A stretch of DNA of 64,000 nt from Mucispirillum schaedleri ASF457 (GCF_000487995.2 NZ_CP097562.1:1175001-1239000); one strand, 5' to 3'. Counted from the stretch's first letter, positions 1 through 9,136 are shown. A program made the numbers and translations. The notes: generated by a model not told the origin, from the sequence alone.

Positions 1-239
1 TTTTTTGACACTATAAGTGGAGCAACTGCACGCACAGCTATCCCAACAGCTGATATAAATATCACTGCCCTGCTTTCATAAAAAATATCTGCTGTAAACG
101 ATTTTATGTCTTTTTCAAGCATTTTTATATTATCAAATGGATATTTGCCATAAAGCAGTGCATCAGGATATATTTTATGCAGTTTTAAACTTAATTCTGC
201 CCCTTTTTGTGTAAATGATATTATATATATTTTATCCAT
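1..239 (-). CDS. cbiG: Cobalt-precorrin-5A hydrolase CbiG, N-terminal part (runs off left edge)
   Basis: CbiG opens the ring-A lactone of cobalt-precorrin-5A in anaerobic cobalamin synthesis, acting in the cytoplasm. Only the first 79 codons are visible. They begin MDKIYIISFT and carry the family segment AVGIAVRAVAPLIVSK at residues 64-79, and there is no stop before the window edge. The ATG at 239-237 overlaps the stop of the upstream cbiF gene by 8 bases, so translation is probably coupled. It is the last visible gene of a cobalamin operon transcribed leftward. The family call rests on this N-terminal segment and on the neighbours. Confidence 0.85.
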   Translation of the reverse strand, partial: MDKIYIISFTQKGAELSLKLHKIYPDALLYGKYPFDNIKMLEKDIKSFTADIFYESRAVIFISAVGIAVRAVAPLIVSK

Positions 240-990
240 CAGTGCCTTTTCTAAATTCATGGGAAAATGTGCCGTCATAAAGTTTTGAGCGTTCATACTC
301 ATCCCCTAAAAAATCGCCTGCAAGCACAAGTGCAGTTTTTGAAATATTATTTTCTCTGCCTGCTTTTTCTAAATTTTCAAGTGTTGTAACAACTTTTAAT
401 TCATCTTCCCATGTAACTTTATATATTATGGCACAAGGTGTATCTTTACTATATCCACCTGCAATTAATTCTTCTGACAGGCTTTTTAACATAGATGAAC
501 TTAAAAATATAACCATAGATGCCTGATGAGATGCCAGAAGCCTTATATTTTCTTTTTCAGGAACAGGAGTTCTGCCTGCCATTCTTGTAAGTATTACAGT
601 TTGAGAAATGGAAGGCAGAGTATATTCTGCATTCAAAGCTGCTGCCGCACCTAAAAATGAGCTTACTCCTGCTACACTTTCAAAAGGTATATTTTTACTT
701 TTTAATATATCAGACTGCTCTCTAACTGCCCCATATATACTCATATCCCCAGTATGCAGCCGCACAACTATTTGATTATTTTTATGACTTTCTTCCATAA
801 TATTCATTACTTCTTCCAAAGTCATAGAAGCACTGTTATATATAATACATTCTTTTTTTGCATAGTTTAAAAGTTCAGGATTAACAAGCGAGCCTGCATA
901 TATAATAACATCTGCTTTTTTTAAAAGCTCTGCTCCACGGACTGTTATTAAATCAACAGCACCGGGTCCTGCTCCCACAAAATATACCAT
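232..990 (-). CDS. cbiF: Cobalt-precorrin-4 C11-methyltransferase
   Basis: A 252-residue SAM-dependent methyltransferase of the tetrapyrrole methylase fold. It adds the C11 methyl group to (cobalt-)precorrin-4. The N-terminus VYFVGAGPGAVDLIT is the family's SAM-binding loop; GDMSIYG near residue 80 and the GVSSFLGAAAAL segment near residue 108 are typical of CobM/CbiF. Length is normal. The start ATG has AAAGGGG upstream and lies 4 bases after the stop of the CbiL-type gene. The oxygen-independent name cbiF is preferred over cobM because the operon also contains cbiD and cbiG. Confidence 0.92.
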   Translation of the reverse strand: MVYFVGAGPGAVDLITVRGAELLKKADVIIYAGSLVNPELLNYAKKECIIYNSASMTLEEVMNIMEESHKNNQIVVRLHTGDMSIYGAVREQSDILKSKNIPFESVAGVSSFLGAAAALNAEYTLPSISQTVILTRMAGRTPVPEKENIRLLASHQASMVIFLSSSMLKSLSEELIAGGYSKDTPCAIIYKVTWEDELKVVTTLENLEKAGRENNISKTALVLAGDFLGDEYERSKLYDGTFSHEFRKGTDG

Positions 991-994
991 ATCT

Positions 995-1678
995 TTACCC
1001 CTTTACTATTATTAATGAAAAATAACTGCTTTCATCTGCTGCTTTACTGAAATCTTTATATATTTTTTCTTCTTCCATGCCGCAGTTTTCTACCATATAT
1101 GTTTTATCAGTAAGGCAGCATTCATCTATTTCCTGCTTTACTTTTGCTATTTTTCTGCCACTTTTCATAAGCACTTTATTTCCAGATAAATTTAACAATT
1201 TTTTATTATCTTCATAGTTTGCTGGTATTATTATTAATGGCTCAGCACCATCACATAACGATATATTAAGACGCGCTGCACTGGCACAAAAAGAAGTAAC
1301 ACCTGCTATCATTTCTACATCATATCCTTTGCTTTCTACTATACGGTGAATATACATATATGTAGAATATACAGATGGGTCGCCAAGAGTAGCAAATGCA
1401 GTATTTCTGCCTTTATCTAAATAGTTTATAATAAGCTCTGCACCACTTTCATGGCTTGCCTTTAAATGCTCTTTATCCTTTACCATAGGCATAGGAATAA
1501 ATATTATTTCTTTTTCATAAATATATTCTTTTATTATTTCATAAGCCCTGTTTTTGCCAGAAAGGCTGTCAGGAATAGCTATAACATCAGCATTTTTTAT
1601 AGTGTTTACTGCCTTTAATGTAATAAGCTCTTTATCCCCGGGACCTATACCCACACCAAATAACTTACCTTTTTTCAT
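995..1678 (-). CDS. cbiL: (Cobalt-)precorrin-2 C20-methyltransferase
   Basis: A 227-residue tetrapyrrole methylase that methylates C20 of (cobalt-)precorrin-2, the first committed corrin-ring methylation. The N-terminal loop LFGVGIGPGDKELIT and the segment FATLGDPSVYSTYMYI (about residues 95-110) are diagnostic of CobI/CbiL. It lies between cbiD (stop 2 bases upstream) and cbiF (start 4 bases downstream), so it belongs to one transcript. AAGGA lies a short distance before the ATG. Whether the substrate carries cobalt cannot be seen in the sequence; CbiL is inferred from the anaerobic gene set. Confidence 0.92.
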   Translation of the reverse strand: MKKGKLFGVGIGPGDKELITLKAVNTIKNADVIAIPDSLSGKNRAYEIIKEYIYEKEIIFIPMPMVKDKEHLKASHESGAELIINYLDKGRNTAFATLGDPSVYSTYMYIHRIVESKGYDVEMIAGVTSFCASAARLNISLCDGAEPLIIIPANYEDNKKLLNLSGNKVLMKSGRKIAKVKQEIDECCLTDKTYMVENCGMEEEKIYKDFSKAADESSYFSLIIVKG

Positions 1679-1680
1679 TT

Positions 1681-2805
1681 TTATATATCCTTAAAATATT
1701 TTATAAAATCTAGTGCCTTACTGCTGTATTTCCATGTGTTTTCTTTATTTGTAAATACCATAACTTCGCACTGTATTTTATTTTGAAGCCGTCTTTTAAT
1801 ATTTTCCATAATTTTATTAATTACTATATCCCACACTTTTTCATGCAGGTTATAACGCATTAAAATATAATCTATTTCATCAGTAGATACTGCATTAAAT
1901 ATTTCTTCAATAACTTGTTTTTCTGCACCGCAAAGAGCAGCATAAGCAGCAAATATTTCATGGCGGCAATCTGCATAGTTTGAATGGGTATTCATAATGC
2001 CGCCTGCTGTTTTTGAAAGTTTTCCTGCATGACCTATTATCAATATCCGCTCTGGCTGTTTATATAAAAGATAATCAAGAGTATCGCCTATATAGTTTGA
2101 TATTTTTATACCTTTTTCTATATCTATTCCAAATTTTTCAAGTGCAGCATTTCTGCCGTAATTTCCGGGTGTTAAAAGTATATTTTTCCTGCCCTGCTCC
2201 ATCTGGCTGTCAATTTCCAAACATATTGTATCAATTAATGCTTTTTCACTCATTGGCTCAACAATACCAGTTGTTCCAAGTATAGATATGCCCCCAATAA
2301 TGCCAAGCCTTTCATTAAATGTTTTTTTAGCAGTTTCAAGCCCTTTTTCTGCTGAAATGATTACTTTAAAACTTTTATCATAGCCATAGTCTAAGCATAC
2401 TTTTTCCATTTCATAAGCAATCATTTTCCTAGGAACAGGGTTTATTGCAGCCTGCCCTGCTGGCACTTTAAGCCCTGATTTTGTAACCCTGCCTATACCT
2501 TTGCCGCCATCTATTATTAATTTATCATACCCTTTATATACTGCTGCTTTTATCTCTATGCCATTTGTAACATCTGGGTCATCGCCGCTTTCTTTAATGA
2601 CAGAGCATTCTGCATAATCATCATACTTTTCAAGACTTTTTATTTTTATTTTTAAAAGTTTTCCTGATAAAATATTTACTTCTACATAATCAAATTTTTT
2701 ATCAGTAAATAAATATACTGCCGCTGCTTTTGCTGCTGCTTGAGCACATGTGCCTGTGGTATATCCTGTCTTTAATTTACTGCCATTTTTAATTATTTTT
2801 TCCAT
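1681..2805 (-). CDS. cbiD: Cobalt-precorrin-5B C1-methyltransferase
   Basis: CbiD transfers the C1 methyl group in the anaerobic pathway. The 374-residue protein has the N-terminal signature LKTGYTTGTCAQAAAKAA (about residues 11-28) and, further on, the GTTGIVEPMSEKAL and IGHAGKLSKTAGGIMNTHS segments of the family. Length is normal. Its start overlaps the end of cbiO by 17 bases, which implies translational coupling. CbiD is specific to the oxygen-independent route, so its presence supports an anaerobic or microaerobic host. Confidence 0.95.
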   Translation of the reverse strand: MEKIIKNGSKLKTGYTTGTCAQAAAKAAAVYLFTDKKFDYVEVNILSGKLLKIKIKSLEKYDDYAECSVIKESGDDPDVTNGIEIKAAVYKGYDKLIIDGGKGIGRVTKSGLKVPAGQAAINPVPRKMIAYEMEKVCLDYGYDKSFKVIISAEKGLETAKKTFNERLGIIGGISILGTTGIVEPMSEKALIDTICLEIDSQMEQGRKNILLTPGNYGRNAALEKFGIDIEKGIKISNYIGDTLDYLLYKQPERILIIGHAGKLSKTAGGIMNTHSNYADCRHEIFAAYAALCGAEKQVIEEIFNAVSTDEIDYILMRYNLHEKVWDIVINKIMENIKRRLQNKIQCEVMVFTNKENTWKYSSKALDFIKYFKDI

Positions 2806-3640
2806 TAATCAGCTCTTTTATTGCTCTGCGTGCTTTTGAAATAGTATCTATACTTTCATCTACTGCCATATTATCACATTTTCTAAGTATTTCCATAAGA
2901 TGAGCAATACGGGGGAGCCTTAAATCATACTTTCTTAATTCATCAGCCTGCAAAAATATTTCCTCAGGACTTCCCTGCATTACAACACATCCTTTATCAA
3001 GCACATAAGCATAATCACAGTATAGTGGCACAATATCCATTTCATGAGTTGCTGTAATTATAGTAGTGCCTTTTTCCTGATTTATTTTTTTAAGCAGCAC
3101 AAGTATTTCATTTGCTCCCATTGGGTCAAGCCCTGCTGTCGGCTCATCTAAAATAATAAGCTCTGGCTCCATAACAAGCACTCCAGCTATTGCCACCCTT
3201 TTTTTCTGACCAAAACTTAAAGTATGGACAGGTCTTTCCATAAAATCATACATTTCTACATCTTTTAATGCTTTTTCTGCCCGCTGCTTTGCTTCTACCT
3301 GCGATAAGCCAAGGTTTAATGCACCAAAAGAAACATCTTTTATAACACTTGCTGAAAAAAGCTGGTCATTAGGGTCTTGAAAAACTATACCTATATTTTT
3401 GCGGATTTCTGCAATTCCTTTTTTATTATATTCTACTAACTTATCATTAAAATATACACTGCCTTTATCTTTTATATTTATACCATTTAATGTTAAAAAA
3501 AGAGTTGATTTACCTGCACCATTCCTGCCAAGGACAGCTGTTATACTGCCCCTTTTTATATTAAGAGATATGTTATTCAGGGAAAGCTCATCATCATAAG
3601 AAAAACATAGATTTTCACATTTTAATATACTTTCACTCAT
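2789..3640 (-). CDS. cbiO: Cobalt ECF transporter ATPase CbiO
   Basis: This is the ATP-hydrolysing subunit of the CbiMNQO energy-coupling-factor cobalt importer, on the cytoplasmic face of the inner membrane. Visible motifs are Walker A GRNGAGKST (about residues 38-46), the signature LSFGQKKR, Walker B LIILDEPTAGLDP and the switch histidine in TATHEMD. LSFGQ in place of LSGGQ is usual in CbiO. Its start overlaps cbiQ by 4 bases and its end overlaps cbiD by 17. The 283-residue length is normal. Confidence 0.95.
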   Translation of the reverse strand: MSESILKCENLCFSYDDELSLNNISLNIKRGSITAVLGRNGAGKSTLFLTLNGINIKDKGSVYFNDKLVEYNKKGIAEIRKNIGIVFQDPNDQLFSASVIKDVSFGALNLGLSQVEAKQRAEKALKDVEMYDFMERPVHTLSFGQKKRVAIAGVLVMEPELIILDEPTAGLDPMGANEILVLLKKINQEKGTTIITATHEMDIVPLYCDYAYVLDKGCVVMQGSPEEIFLQADELRKYDLRLPRIAHLMEILRKCDNMAVDESIDTISKARRAIKELINGKNN

Positions 3641-4398
3641 AATGCTGCCTTTAAAATAATACAGAATGCTGCAATAAAAAACATTAATGCATAAAATATA
3701 TATGCTTTTTCATACTGATTACTGATAACAGTAATCTCGCCGTCATAACCCCTTGATAAAAGTGCCTGATAGCTGAAATCTGCCCTTTTATATGCTCTTA
3801 TAAAAAGCATAGCTGCAAGCTCTGAAACACATAATAAACTGGATTTAAAATTTCTATATCCTAACCTTAATTTTTGAGCTTTATACATAGCAGCTGCTTC
3901 ATCTATTAATATAAATATATACCTGTATATAAGCTCCATAAGGGAAATAAAAAGTTTAGGAAGTCTTAATTTATAAAGGCTTTCAAAAAAACTAACCATA
4001 GGTGTGGAAAGAGCAAGAAAATATGTAATACTTACAGCTGATAATGCTCTAAAAAACAAGTTTAATGATGTTTCTAATGACTGATAAGTTATTCCTATAT
4101 TAAACTTATCTATTAATATAACTATATATTCATCTTCCACAAGCGAAATAAGCACAGGGATAATTCCCATAATTAAAAATGAAAATGGTATAAGCATAAA
4201 TTTTATATATTTTATAAAGGAAACAGCAGGGTTTGACATAATAGTAAACCCTGCAAAAAATATTAAAATAAATATACTTACAAATACATTATTTAAAATT
4301 AAGCATAAAAAAAGCATAGTAAAAGTAAATATTACCTTTGCAAGAGGGTCTTTTTTTGCAAATTTTGAAATGTAAGCATATTTATCTGTTACAAGCAA
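3637..4398 (-). CDS. cbiQ: Cobalt ECF transporter transmembrane subunit CbiQ
   Basis: This 253-residue integral membrane protein is the T-component that couples CbiO to the substrate-binding CbiM. There are about five to six hydrophobic helices, with two starting near residues 20 and 60 and one at the very C-terminus. A cytoplasmic Ala/Arg-rich coupling helix with KAQKLRLGYRN is visible around residue 175. The stop overlaps the start of cbiO by 4 bases and the start lies 2 bases after cbiN. Family membership is clear from sequence and context. Confidence 0.92.
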   Translation of the reverse strand: MLVTDKYAYISKFAKKDPLAKVIFTFTMLFLCLILNNVFVSIFILIFFAGFTIMSNPAVSFIKYIKFMLIPFSFLIMGIIPVLISLVEDEYIVILIDKFNIGITYQSLETSLNLFFRALSAVSITYFLALSTPMVSFFESLYKLRLPKLFISLMELIYRYIFILIDEAAAMYKAQKLRLGYRNFKSSLLCVSELAAMLFIRAYKRADFSYQALLSRGYDGEITVISNQYEKAYIFYALMFFIAAFCIILKAAL

Positions 4399-4400
4399 AA

Positions 4401-4679
4401 TTATTCTCCTTTTTTAGCAGTAATTCTGCCTAATATAAAACCTGCAACTCCTGCACCAAGAGCAGCCTGCACTGCAAAAAGAAGTGATTCTATTTCACCA
4501 CTTGCAGGCTCATAAAGTGATGAAAACCAAGGCTCATAATCTGGGTTGATTTCAGTAATGGCAGTTTCTGCCAAGCCGTCTGCTCCTGCAAACTCTGCAT
4601 TTTTTAATGTTATAAGGGGCAGCACTGCCAAAACTATTACAATTATTGATAATATAAGATTTTTTTTCCAAAGTGCCAT
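4401..4679 (-). CDS. cbiN: Cobalt ECF transporter accessory subunit CbiN
   Basis: A 92-residue protein with two transmembrane helices (about residues 8-26 and 64-84) joined by an acidic periplasmic loop containing AGADGLAETAI and NPDYEPWF, the usual CbiN architecture. CbiN works with CbiM to give the cobalt specificity and transport activity of the complex. It lies between cbiM and cbiQ with gaps of 10 and 2 bases. Short and weakly conserved as a family, but position and topology make the call secure. Confidence 0.9.
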   Translation of the reverse strand: MALWKKNLILSIIVIVLAVLPLITLKNAEFAGADGLAETAITEINPDYEPWFSSLYEPASGEIESLLFAVQAALGAGVAGFILGRITAKKGE

Positions 4680-4689
4680 AATATACCAC

Positions 4690-5427
4690 CTATACTGCTT
4701 TTAAAAGATGTAATTCTTTATATGAATATTTAACTAAAACATTATAAACTATTACTGATAATAAACCTTCGCTTACTGCCAGTGGTATTTGAGTTAAAGC
4801 AAAAATACCCATAAATTTCCATAAAGATGTTATAAACCCGCCAGCTGCATCAGGAAAAGCAAGTGCCAGCTGGATAGATGTAGTTACATAAGTTAAAATA
4901 TCTCCTGCAAATGCTGCTGAAAATACAGCAATTCCACTGCTGATACCAGCTTTTAATGCACCTTTAAATACACCATAAGCAGCAAAAGGTCCAACTACTG
5001 CCATTGAAAATACATTAGCACCAATAGTAGTAAGCCCGCCGTGAGCAAGCAGAATAGCCTGAAATAAAAGTATAATAAAACCTATTACTGCCATAGGTGT
5101 AGGTCCAAAAAGCACTGCACCTAAGCCAACCCCTGTTGGATGAGAACAGCTGCCTGTAACTGATGGAATTTTCAAGGAAGAAAGAACAAATGCAAATGCA
5201 CCGCACATTGCAAGCAGAATAAAAAATTTAGTATTTTCTGATATTTTCTTTCTTATTGCAAAAAAGCCGTAAATTATGAATGGGAGAGCTGAAACTATCC
5301 AAAAAATAGACCAGAATGGAGAAAGATAGCCCTCCATAATATGCATTGCATAAGATTTTTCTGGCAAGATGAGAAAAATAGATAAAAATACAGGGATAAA
5401 ACCTGCAAAGAGATTTTTTGTTATCAT
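4690..5427 (-). CDS. cbiM: Cobalt ECF transporter substrate-binding subunit CbiM
   Basis: A 245-residue membrane protein that binds Co(II). After a cleavable-looking signal (about residues 1-27) comes [12 protein letters not shown]; in this family the exposed Met-His end helps bind metal. The segment [18 protein letters not shown] is also diagnostic. It is the first gene of the cbi operon, about 110 nt after the cobalamin riboswitch aptamer. A strong GGAGG lies 9 bases before the ATG. A 6-bp hairpin (GTTATC, positions 5432-5437 on the minus strand, with GATAAC at 5420-5425) places the start codon at the loop edge next to the Shine-Dalgarno, so initiation may be structure-sensitive. Confidence 0.95.
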   Translation of the reverse strand: MITKNLFAGFIPVFLSIFLILPEKSYAMHIMEGYLSPFWSIFWIVSALPFIIYGFFAIRKKISENTKFFILLAMCGAFAFVLSSLKIPSVTGSCSHPTGVGLGAVLFGPTPMAVIGFIILLFQAILLAHGGLTTIGANVFSMAVVGPFAAYGVFKGALKAGISSGIAVFSAAFAGDILTYVTTSIQLALAFPDAAGGFITSLWKFMGIFALTQIPLAVSEGLLSVIVYNVLVKYSYKELHLLKAV

Positions 5428-5527
5428 AAAAGATAACCTCCTATTTAATAGTGTGCTTTAAAAAGCATTAAAGGACAAACTGCATAGGCAATTAAAGCAA
5501 ATTATATAAAGCATTCATTGTGCTTTT

Positions 5528-5736
5528 ATAATCAGCCGCATAAGTCCTGATTATATGCGGCAAATATCGGCAGGTCTTCCGACTAAGAATCAAAGTTTGT
5601 TTTCGCCTTCCCTAAAAGTGGCTAAGTATTAAAACATACACTTTTTAATACTTGTGAAAACATTCTCATCAATACGGCAGCAAGACTGTGCAGGATTTAC
5701 ACCTGCTTCCCTTTTAATCTTAAAAACCGATATTCA
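5528..5736 (-). promoter_or_regulatory. Cobalamin riboswitch controlling the cbi operon
   Basis: Reading leftward, the leader has a 5' P1 strand ATATCGG near 5735, then GGGAAGCAGGTGTAAATCC and GCACAGTC (about 5712-5683), and the B12 box GTCGGAAGACCTGCCG (about 5582-5567), whose CCGATAT closes P1. A hairpin GCCGCATA/TATGCGGC (5561-5554 with 5542-5535) follows. Its loop contains CAGGACU (5549-5543), which can pair over seven bases with AGUCUUG at 5687-5681 in the L5 region, a plausible L5-L13 kissing contact. No U-tract follows, so control is more likely at translation than by termination. The aptamer is seen directly; the switching mode is inferred. Confidence 0.93.
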
Positions 5737-5754
5737 GCTATTAAATTTAATATA

Positions 5755-5783
5755 AAAATACCACATATCCATTTGCTTGTCAA
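5755..5783 (-). promoter_or_regulatory. Promoter of the cbi operon
   Basis: On the minus strand a perfect -35 TTGACA (5783-5778) is followed by a 17-bp spacer and a -10 TATTTT (5760-5755). Transcription would begin near 5748, about 12 nt before the riboswitch P1 stem. Confidence 0.7.
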
Positions 5784-5797
5784 GTCAATATTCAAAT

Positions 5798-5897
5798 ATA
5801 TAACTACCATTTTTTAATTAAGTTCATATATTATACATTATTGCAATATGTATAATTCAGATTTTTTGCCTGTAAAAATCAGGCTCAAAATAACTTA
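5798..5897 (-). repeat. Partial dispersed GTCATTTTGAGCCTG element
   Basis: On the minus strand the sequence reads GTTATTTTGAGCCTG, then a TTTTTACAGGC hairpin arm, AAAAAATCTGAATTATA and a TATA-rich tail. It is the left half of the repeat family seen complete elsewhere in the window; the right inverted end is missing. The stretch from 5898 to the next gene shows no gene that I can see. Confidence 0.6.
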
Positions 5898-6002
5898 TAG
5901 TCTAAGTATTTTATGTAAGTCCAGTCAATAAAGCACACCATTCTTTTATTGACTTTATACTGTCTTTTCAATAGAATGTTTCAATAAACATATGGAGAAG
6001 TT

Positions 6003-7208
6003 ATGATAAAAAAAATTTTAAAATATTTTATATACACTCTTTCATTTATTATTTTATTTTCATTATTAATATGTTTTACAGTGTGGAGCATTATTCCTGT
6101 ATATAAATTTCCTGAAGCAGTGTCTTTTACTGGTGATAAATTTTATAACCCTTATAAAGATTATGATAACACACACTACTATCGTGCAAACTTTCACGGG
6201 CATTCAAGGCTTGGTGGCGGGCTGACTAATGGCAGAGCAAACAGTGAAGAAGATGTATTTAAAGCATACCGCGATTTAGAATACGGCTTTGCAACAGTTT
6301 CCAACTATCATCATATTACAAGCAAACCACCATATTATGATTTTCCTTATGTGCCTGCTCAGGAATACGGTATTAATATTTTTAAAACTCATTTACTGCT
6401 TATAGGCACTAAAAGAAAAGAATATTTTGACCAGCCACTATGGCAGGGTGCAGACACTATACAATACCGCATAAATAGAGTTAAGCCATATAATGAAATA
6501 GTAACTCTTGCCCATCCTGCATTTGTAAATGGTATAGAAGTAGATTATATGGCACAGATTACAGGATATGATTTAATGGAAGTTGTTAATACTTTTGCAA
6601 ACTCTGTTTCACACTGGGATAAAGCTTTATCAAGCGGCAGACCAGCTTTTTTACTTGCAAGTGATGACACTCACAATGTATTTAGAAATACAGATATTGG
6701 CAGAAATATTACTATGATACCATTAAACCCAGATACAGAAGCAGATAAATTATATGATACATTAAAAAGCGGTGCGGCTTATGCTGTTACTGTTCCCCAT
6801 ATTATTGCTATACTTGATAGAAGCGAAAAATTAAAAGTTTTAAATACTCATCCACAGCTTTTATCTATGCAGGTTGCTGATAATACTTTAAATATTAAAT
6901 TAAATAGAATGGTAGATAAAATTGTTTTCTCTGCAGATAATGGTCAAGTCATGGCTGAATATGACAATGTTTCTGAAAGCTCATATAATATTGCAGATAA
7001 TAACAGCTATGTTAGAGCAACAGTTTATTTTGACAATGGCTCAACAGCTTATTTTAACCCAGTAATAAGAACTAATAATGGGGGGGGGCTGAAACCTGAT
7101 ATGCCACAGGTATTAGTAAATTATCCTTTAAGTATTATTAAGTGGATATTTACAGCTGTAGTATTTTTGTCTATACTTTATTTTATTGCCAGAAAATTAA
7201 AAAAATAA
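6003..7208 (+). CDS. Membrane-anchored PHP-fold (metal-dependent phosphoesterase-like) protein
   Basis: The 401-residue protein has an N-terminal membrane segment (about 5-28), a PHP-like domain and a C-terminal membrane segment (about 378-397). PHP features are FHGHS (an HxH metal motif near 64-68), SNYHH near 100, TLAHPAF near 170 and ASDDTHN near 220, all consistent with a di- or trinuclear metal site. The substrate is unknown; the domain probably faces the periplasm. Codons 360-362 are a run of nine G (7080-7088) just before the C-terminal helix, so slippage there would remove the second anchor. It is a single gene with GGAG near the ATG. Its neighbours are unrelated by function. Confidence 0.7.
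   Translation: MIKKILKYFIYTLSFIILFSLLICFTVWSIIPVYKFPEAVSFTGDKFYNPYKDYDNTHYYRANFHGHSRLGGGLTNGRANSEEDVFKAYRDLEYGFATVSNYHHITSKPPYYDFPYVPAQEYGINIFKTHLLLIGTKRKEYFDQPLWQGADTIQYRINRVKPYNEIVTLAHPAFVNGIEVDYMAQITGYDLMEVVNTFANSVSHWDKALSSGRPAFLLASDDTHNVFRNTDIGRNITMIPLNPDTEADKLYDTLKSGAAYAVTVPHIIAILDRSEKLKVLNTHPQLLSMQVADNTLNIKLNRMVDKIVFSADNGQVMAEYDNVSESSYNIADNNSYVRATVYFDNGSTAYFNPVIRTNNGGGLKPDMPQVLVNYPLSIIKWIFTAVVFLSILYFIARKLKK
7080..7088. repeat. Homopolymeric G9 tract inside the PHP gene
   Basis: Nine consecutive G in a roughly 30% G+C background, in frame as three Gly codons. It is a candidate slipped-strand (phase-variation) site; gain or loss of one base changes the C-terminal 40 residues. Confidence 0.85.
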
Positions 7209-7224
7209 TAGAAAAATATAAATT

Positions 7225-9135
7225 TTAAAAATAGAAACGCCATGATAGTCCTATATCATGGTTTTCTATTTCCCAGTGATTTTTATAAGCATATTTTATC
7301 TCTATTGAATTATTTTGTGTTACAGGAATAGTATATCCAAAACTGCCGCCAAATTCTGCTCCAAGGTTATCTAATACAAAATATCTGTAATAGCCGCGAG
7401 CTAAAAATTTACCACCAATAAAACTATACATTAAGCCAATATCGCCGCCAAACCCAAGCCCTGTCCAATAAGGATTATACCCTTCAGAAAAAGCTAAATC
7501 CACATCAGCCATAATCCAAGATGAAAAGCCGCCACCTGCAAAAGTAACTCCAACACCGCCCCTTATATATGGAGTAAAAAAACTGCCATTTTTATAGTCC
7601 CTTTCTTCTCCTGCTGCTTCTATCTTCCAAGAAAGCGATTTTGTCATACGGCTTACAGGAGAATATGACGAAAACTTTAATAATGCTGCTTCAGGCACAG
7701 TTACTTCATTTGTGCGAGTATTCCACCTGACATTTACATCTAAAACAGAAAGCTGACTGTTTTGGATAAACCCTTTATCTATATCATCTAAATCATGAAA
7801 ACCTAATTTAAATCCTGCTTCAGTATAAAAATCTTTAAAATTTTCTGCACCCACTCCAATACTTATTCGTGTAATATTATGACCTTCATCAGGAGAGCCG
7901 GGCTCATCTATTTTTTTATGGCTTACTACCCCAAGTTTTGCCCTGTTTGCAAGTATATTGATTGTAGCTGCCTGATACTCTTTAACTATCTGTTCTGTAA
8001 GATATTCCTTTTGCAGAAAATTAAACCGCATAGCCTCTATTGCTAAATCATATATAGCGGCTTTTTCTTCTACTGAATAATTACTGTTATTAATATCATC
8101 AATAGTTTTTTTGCCTTTTGCTACATCCTGAGCAAGTGTAACTGCTTTATTCGGCAGTCCTTTAGAGTATATTTCTAATATTTTTATATGGGATGGTCTG
8201 TATTTTTTATTATCTATCAAACCGCTTTTTTTGATTTTTTTTATAGTATCTGTTGGAGCTTCCCATAATATACTTGTTGACAAATATAAATCAGGTCTGG
8301 CAGATTCTAGAAGCATAAGCATATTATATGAGCAGTTTTCATCAAAAAAATAGTAATCACTGCCTATACCCTGCATTTCCCATAAATGATTAAAAAGTTT
8401 TATTGTTTCATCTTTTGTAAGGTTTAAATCATATTCCCAAATATCTCTGTTTTCCATATTGCCATATTCAAATATAGTTTTGTAATATTCTTTAATGGTA
8501 AAATAGCCAAAATAACCCCCAAATAAGCCTAGTGTAACATATTCTATTCCATTAACATCTTCTGGCATATCAGCTGCAAAAGTTACACTGTAAGAAGTAA
8601 GCGAGTCATTACTGGAATTATTTATTCTAAGCATAGTATGCCCAAACATACTGGCAGGGTTTTTAAGATACATAAATGGAAATATTACTGTTACACTTGC
8701 AGGGTCCATCTTTTTTTTAAATTCATTATATTTAGTGCATGATTTTTCAGGCAGTTTATTTCTATCTATATCAAGCCTTTCCACTAACCATTCCCGTCTG
8801 CCTGCAAAAACACATACTGGATGGCTGTTATCATCATTTTTTGATAAATCATTATCAAATAAAGCAAGTATAGTAGCTTCAAGCTCATCTTTTGGCGAAT
8901 ATTTACCATTTTCTGCTAAAAAAAATTTCTCATCATCTACAAGGCTTCTCAGCTTTCTGCCTGCTGGCTTTTTATACTCCATAAGCACATACCACATTCT
9001 TTCATCATATATTTTTTCATTTAATGCTTTTTCAGCAATTATTTTACCATACTGGCTTGGCTCTGCTTGAGAAAATACTGGAAGTAAAAAGATAATAAAT
9101 ATAAAAATAAATAGTGGAAATATCTTATATTTCAT
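7225..9135 (-). CDS. DUF4105 (Lnb N-terminal periplasmic) protein with C-terminal outer-membrane-type barrel
   Basis: About 636 residues. A signal peptide (about 1-24) precedes a DUF4105 domain, whose family is regarded as papain/NlpC-like. The conserved MFGHTMLR (His near 166) and DENCSYNMLML (Cys near 268) would be the catalytic pair. From about residue 415 onward, alternating aromatic/Gly strands ending in SWRFYF look like an outer-membrane beta-barrel. An upstream in-frame ATG at 9153 lies inside the terminator hairpin of the preceding gene, so I chose the ATG at 9135, which starts the signal peptide MKYKIFPLF. The next gene upstream is a DUF3015 protein; the two may share an envelope role. 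Function is unknown. Confidence 0.75.
   Translation of the reverse strand: MKYKIFPLFIFIFIIFLLPVFSQAEPSQYGKIIAEKALNEKIYDERMWYVLMEYKKPAGRKLRSLVDDEKFFLAENGKYSPKDELEATILALFDNDLSKNDDNSHPVCVFAGRREWLVERLDIDRNKLPEKSCTKYNEFKKKMDPASVTVIFPFMYLKNPASMFGHTMLRINNSSNDSLTSYSVTFAADMPEDVNGIEYVTLGLFGGYFGYFTIKEYYKTIFEYGNMENRDIWEYDLNLTKDETIKLFNHLWEMQGIGSDYYFFDENCSYNMLMLLESARPDLYLSTSILWEAPTDTIKKIKKSGLIDNKKYRPSHIKILEIYSKGLPNKAVTLAQDVAKGKKTIDDINNSNYSVEEKAAIYDLAIEAMRFNFLQKEYLTEQIVKEYQAATINILANRAKLGVVSHKKIDEPGSPDEGHNITRISIGVGAENFKDFYTEAGFKLGFHDLDDIDKGFIQNSQLSVLDVNVRWNTRTNEVTVPEAALLKFSSYSPVSRMTKSLSWKIEAAGEERDYKNGSFFTPYIRGGVGVTFAGGGFSSWIMADVDLAFSEGYNPYWTGLGFGGDIGLMYSFIGGKFLARGYYRYFVLDNLGAEFGGSFGYTIPVTQNNSIEIKYAYKNHWEIENHDIGLSWRFYF
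7240..7265 (+). terminator. Possible terminator of the PHP gene
   Basis: An 8-bp hairpin CCATGATA/TATCATGG with a 6-nt loop is followed by TTTTC. It lies inside the 3' end of the convergent gene, so its sequence is also coding; the U-tract is short and the call is weak. Confidence 0.35.
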
Positions 9136-9136
9136 A

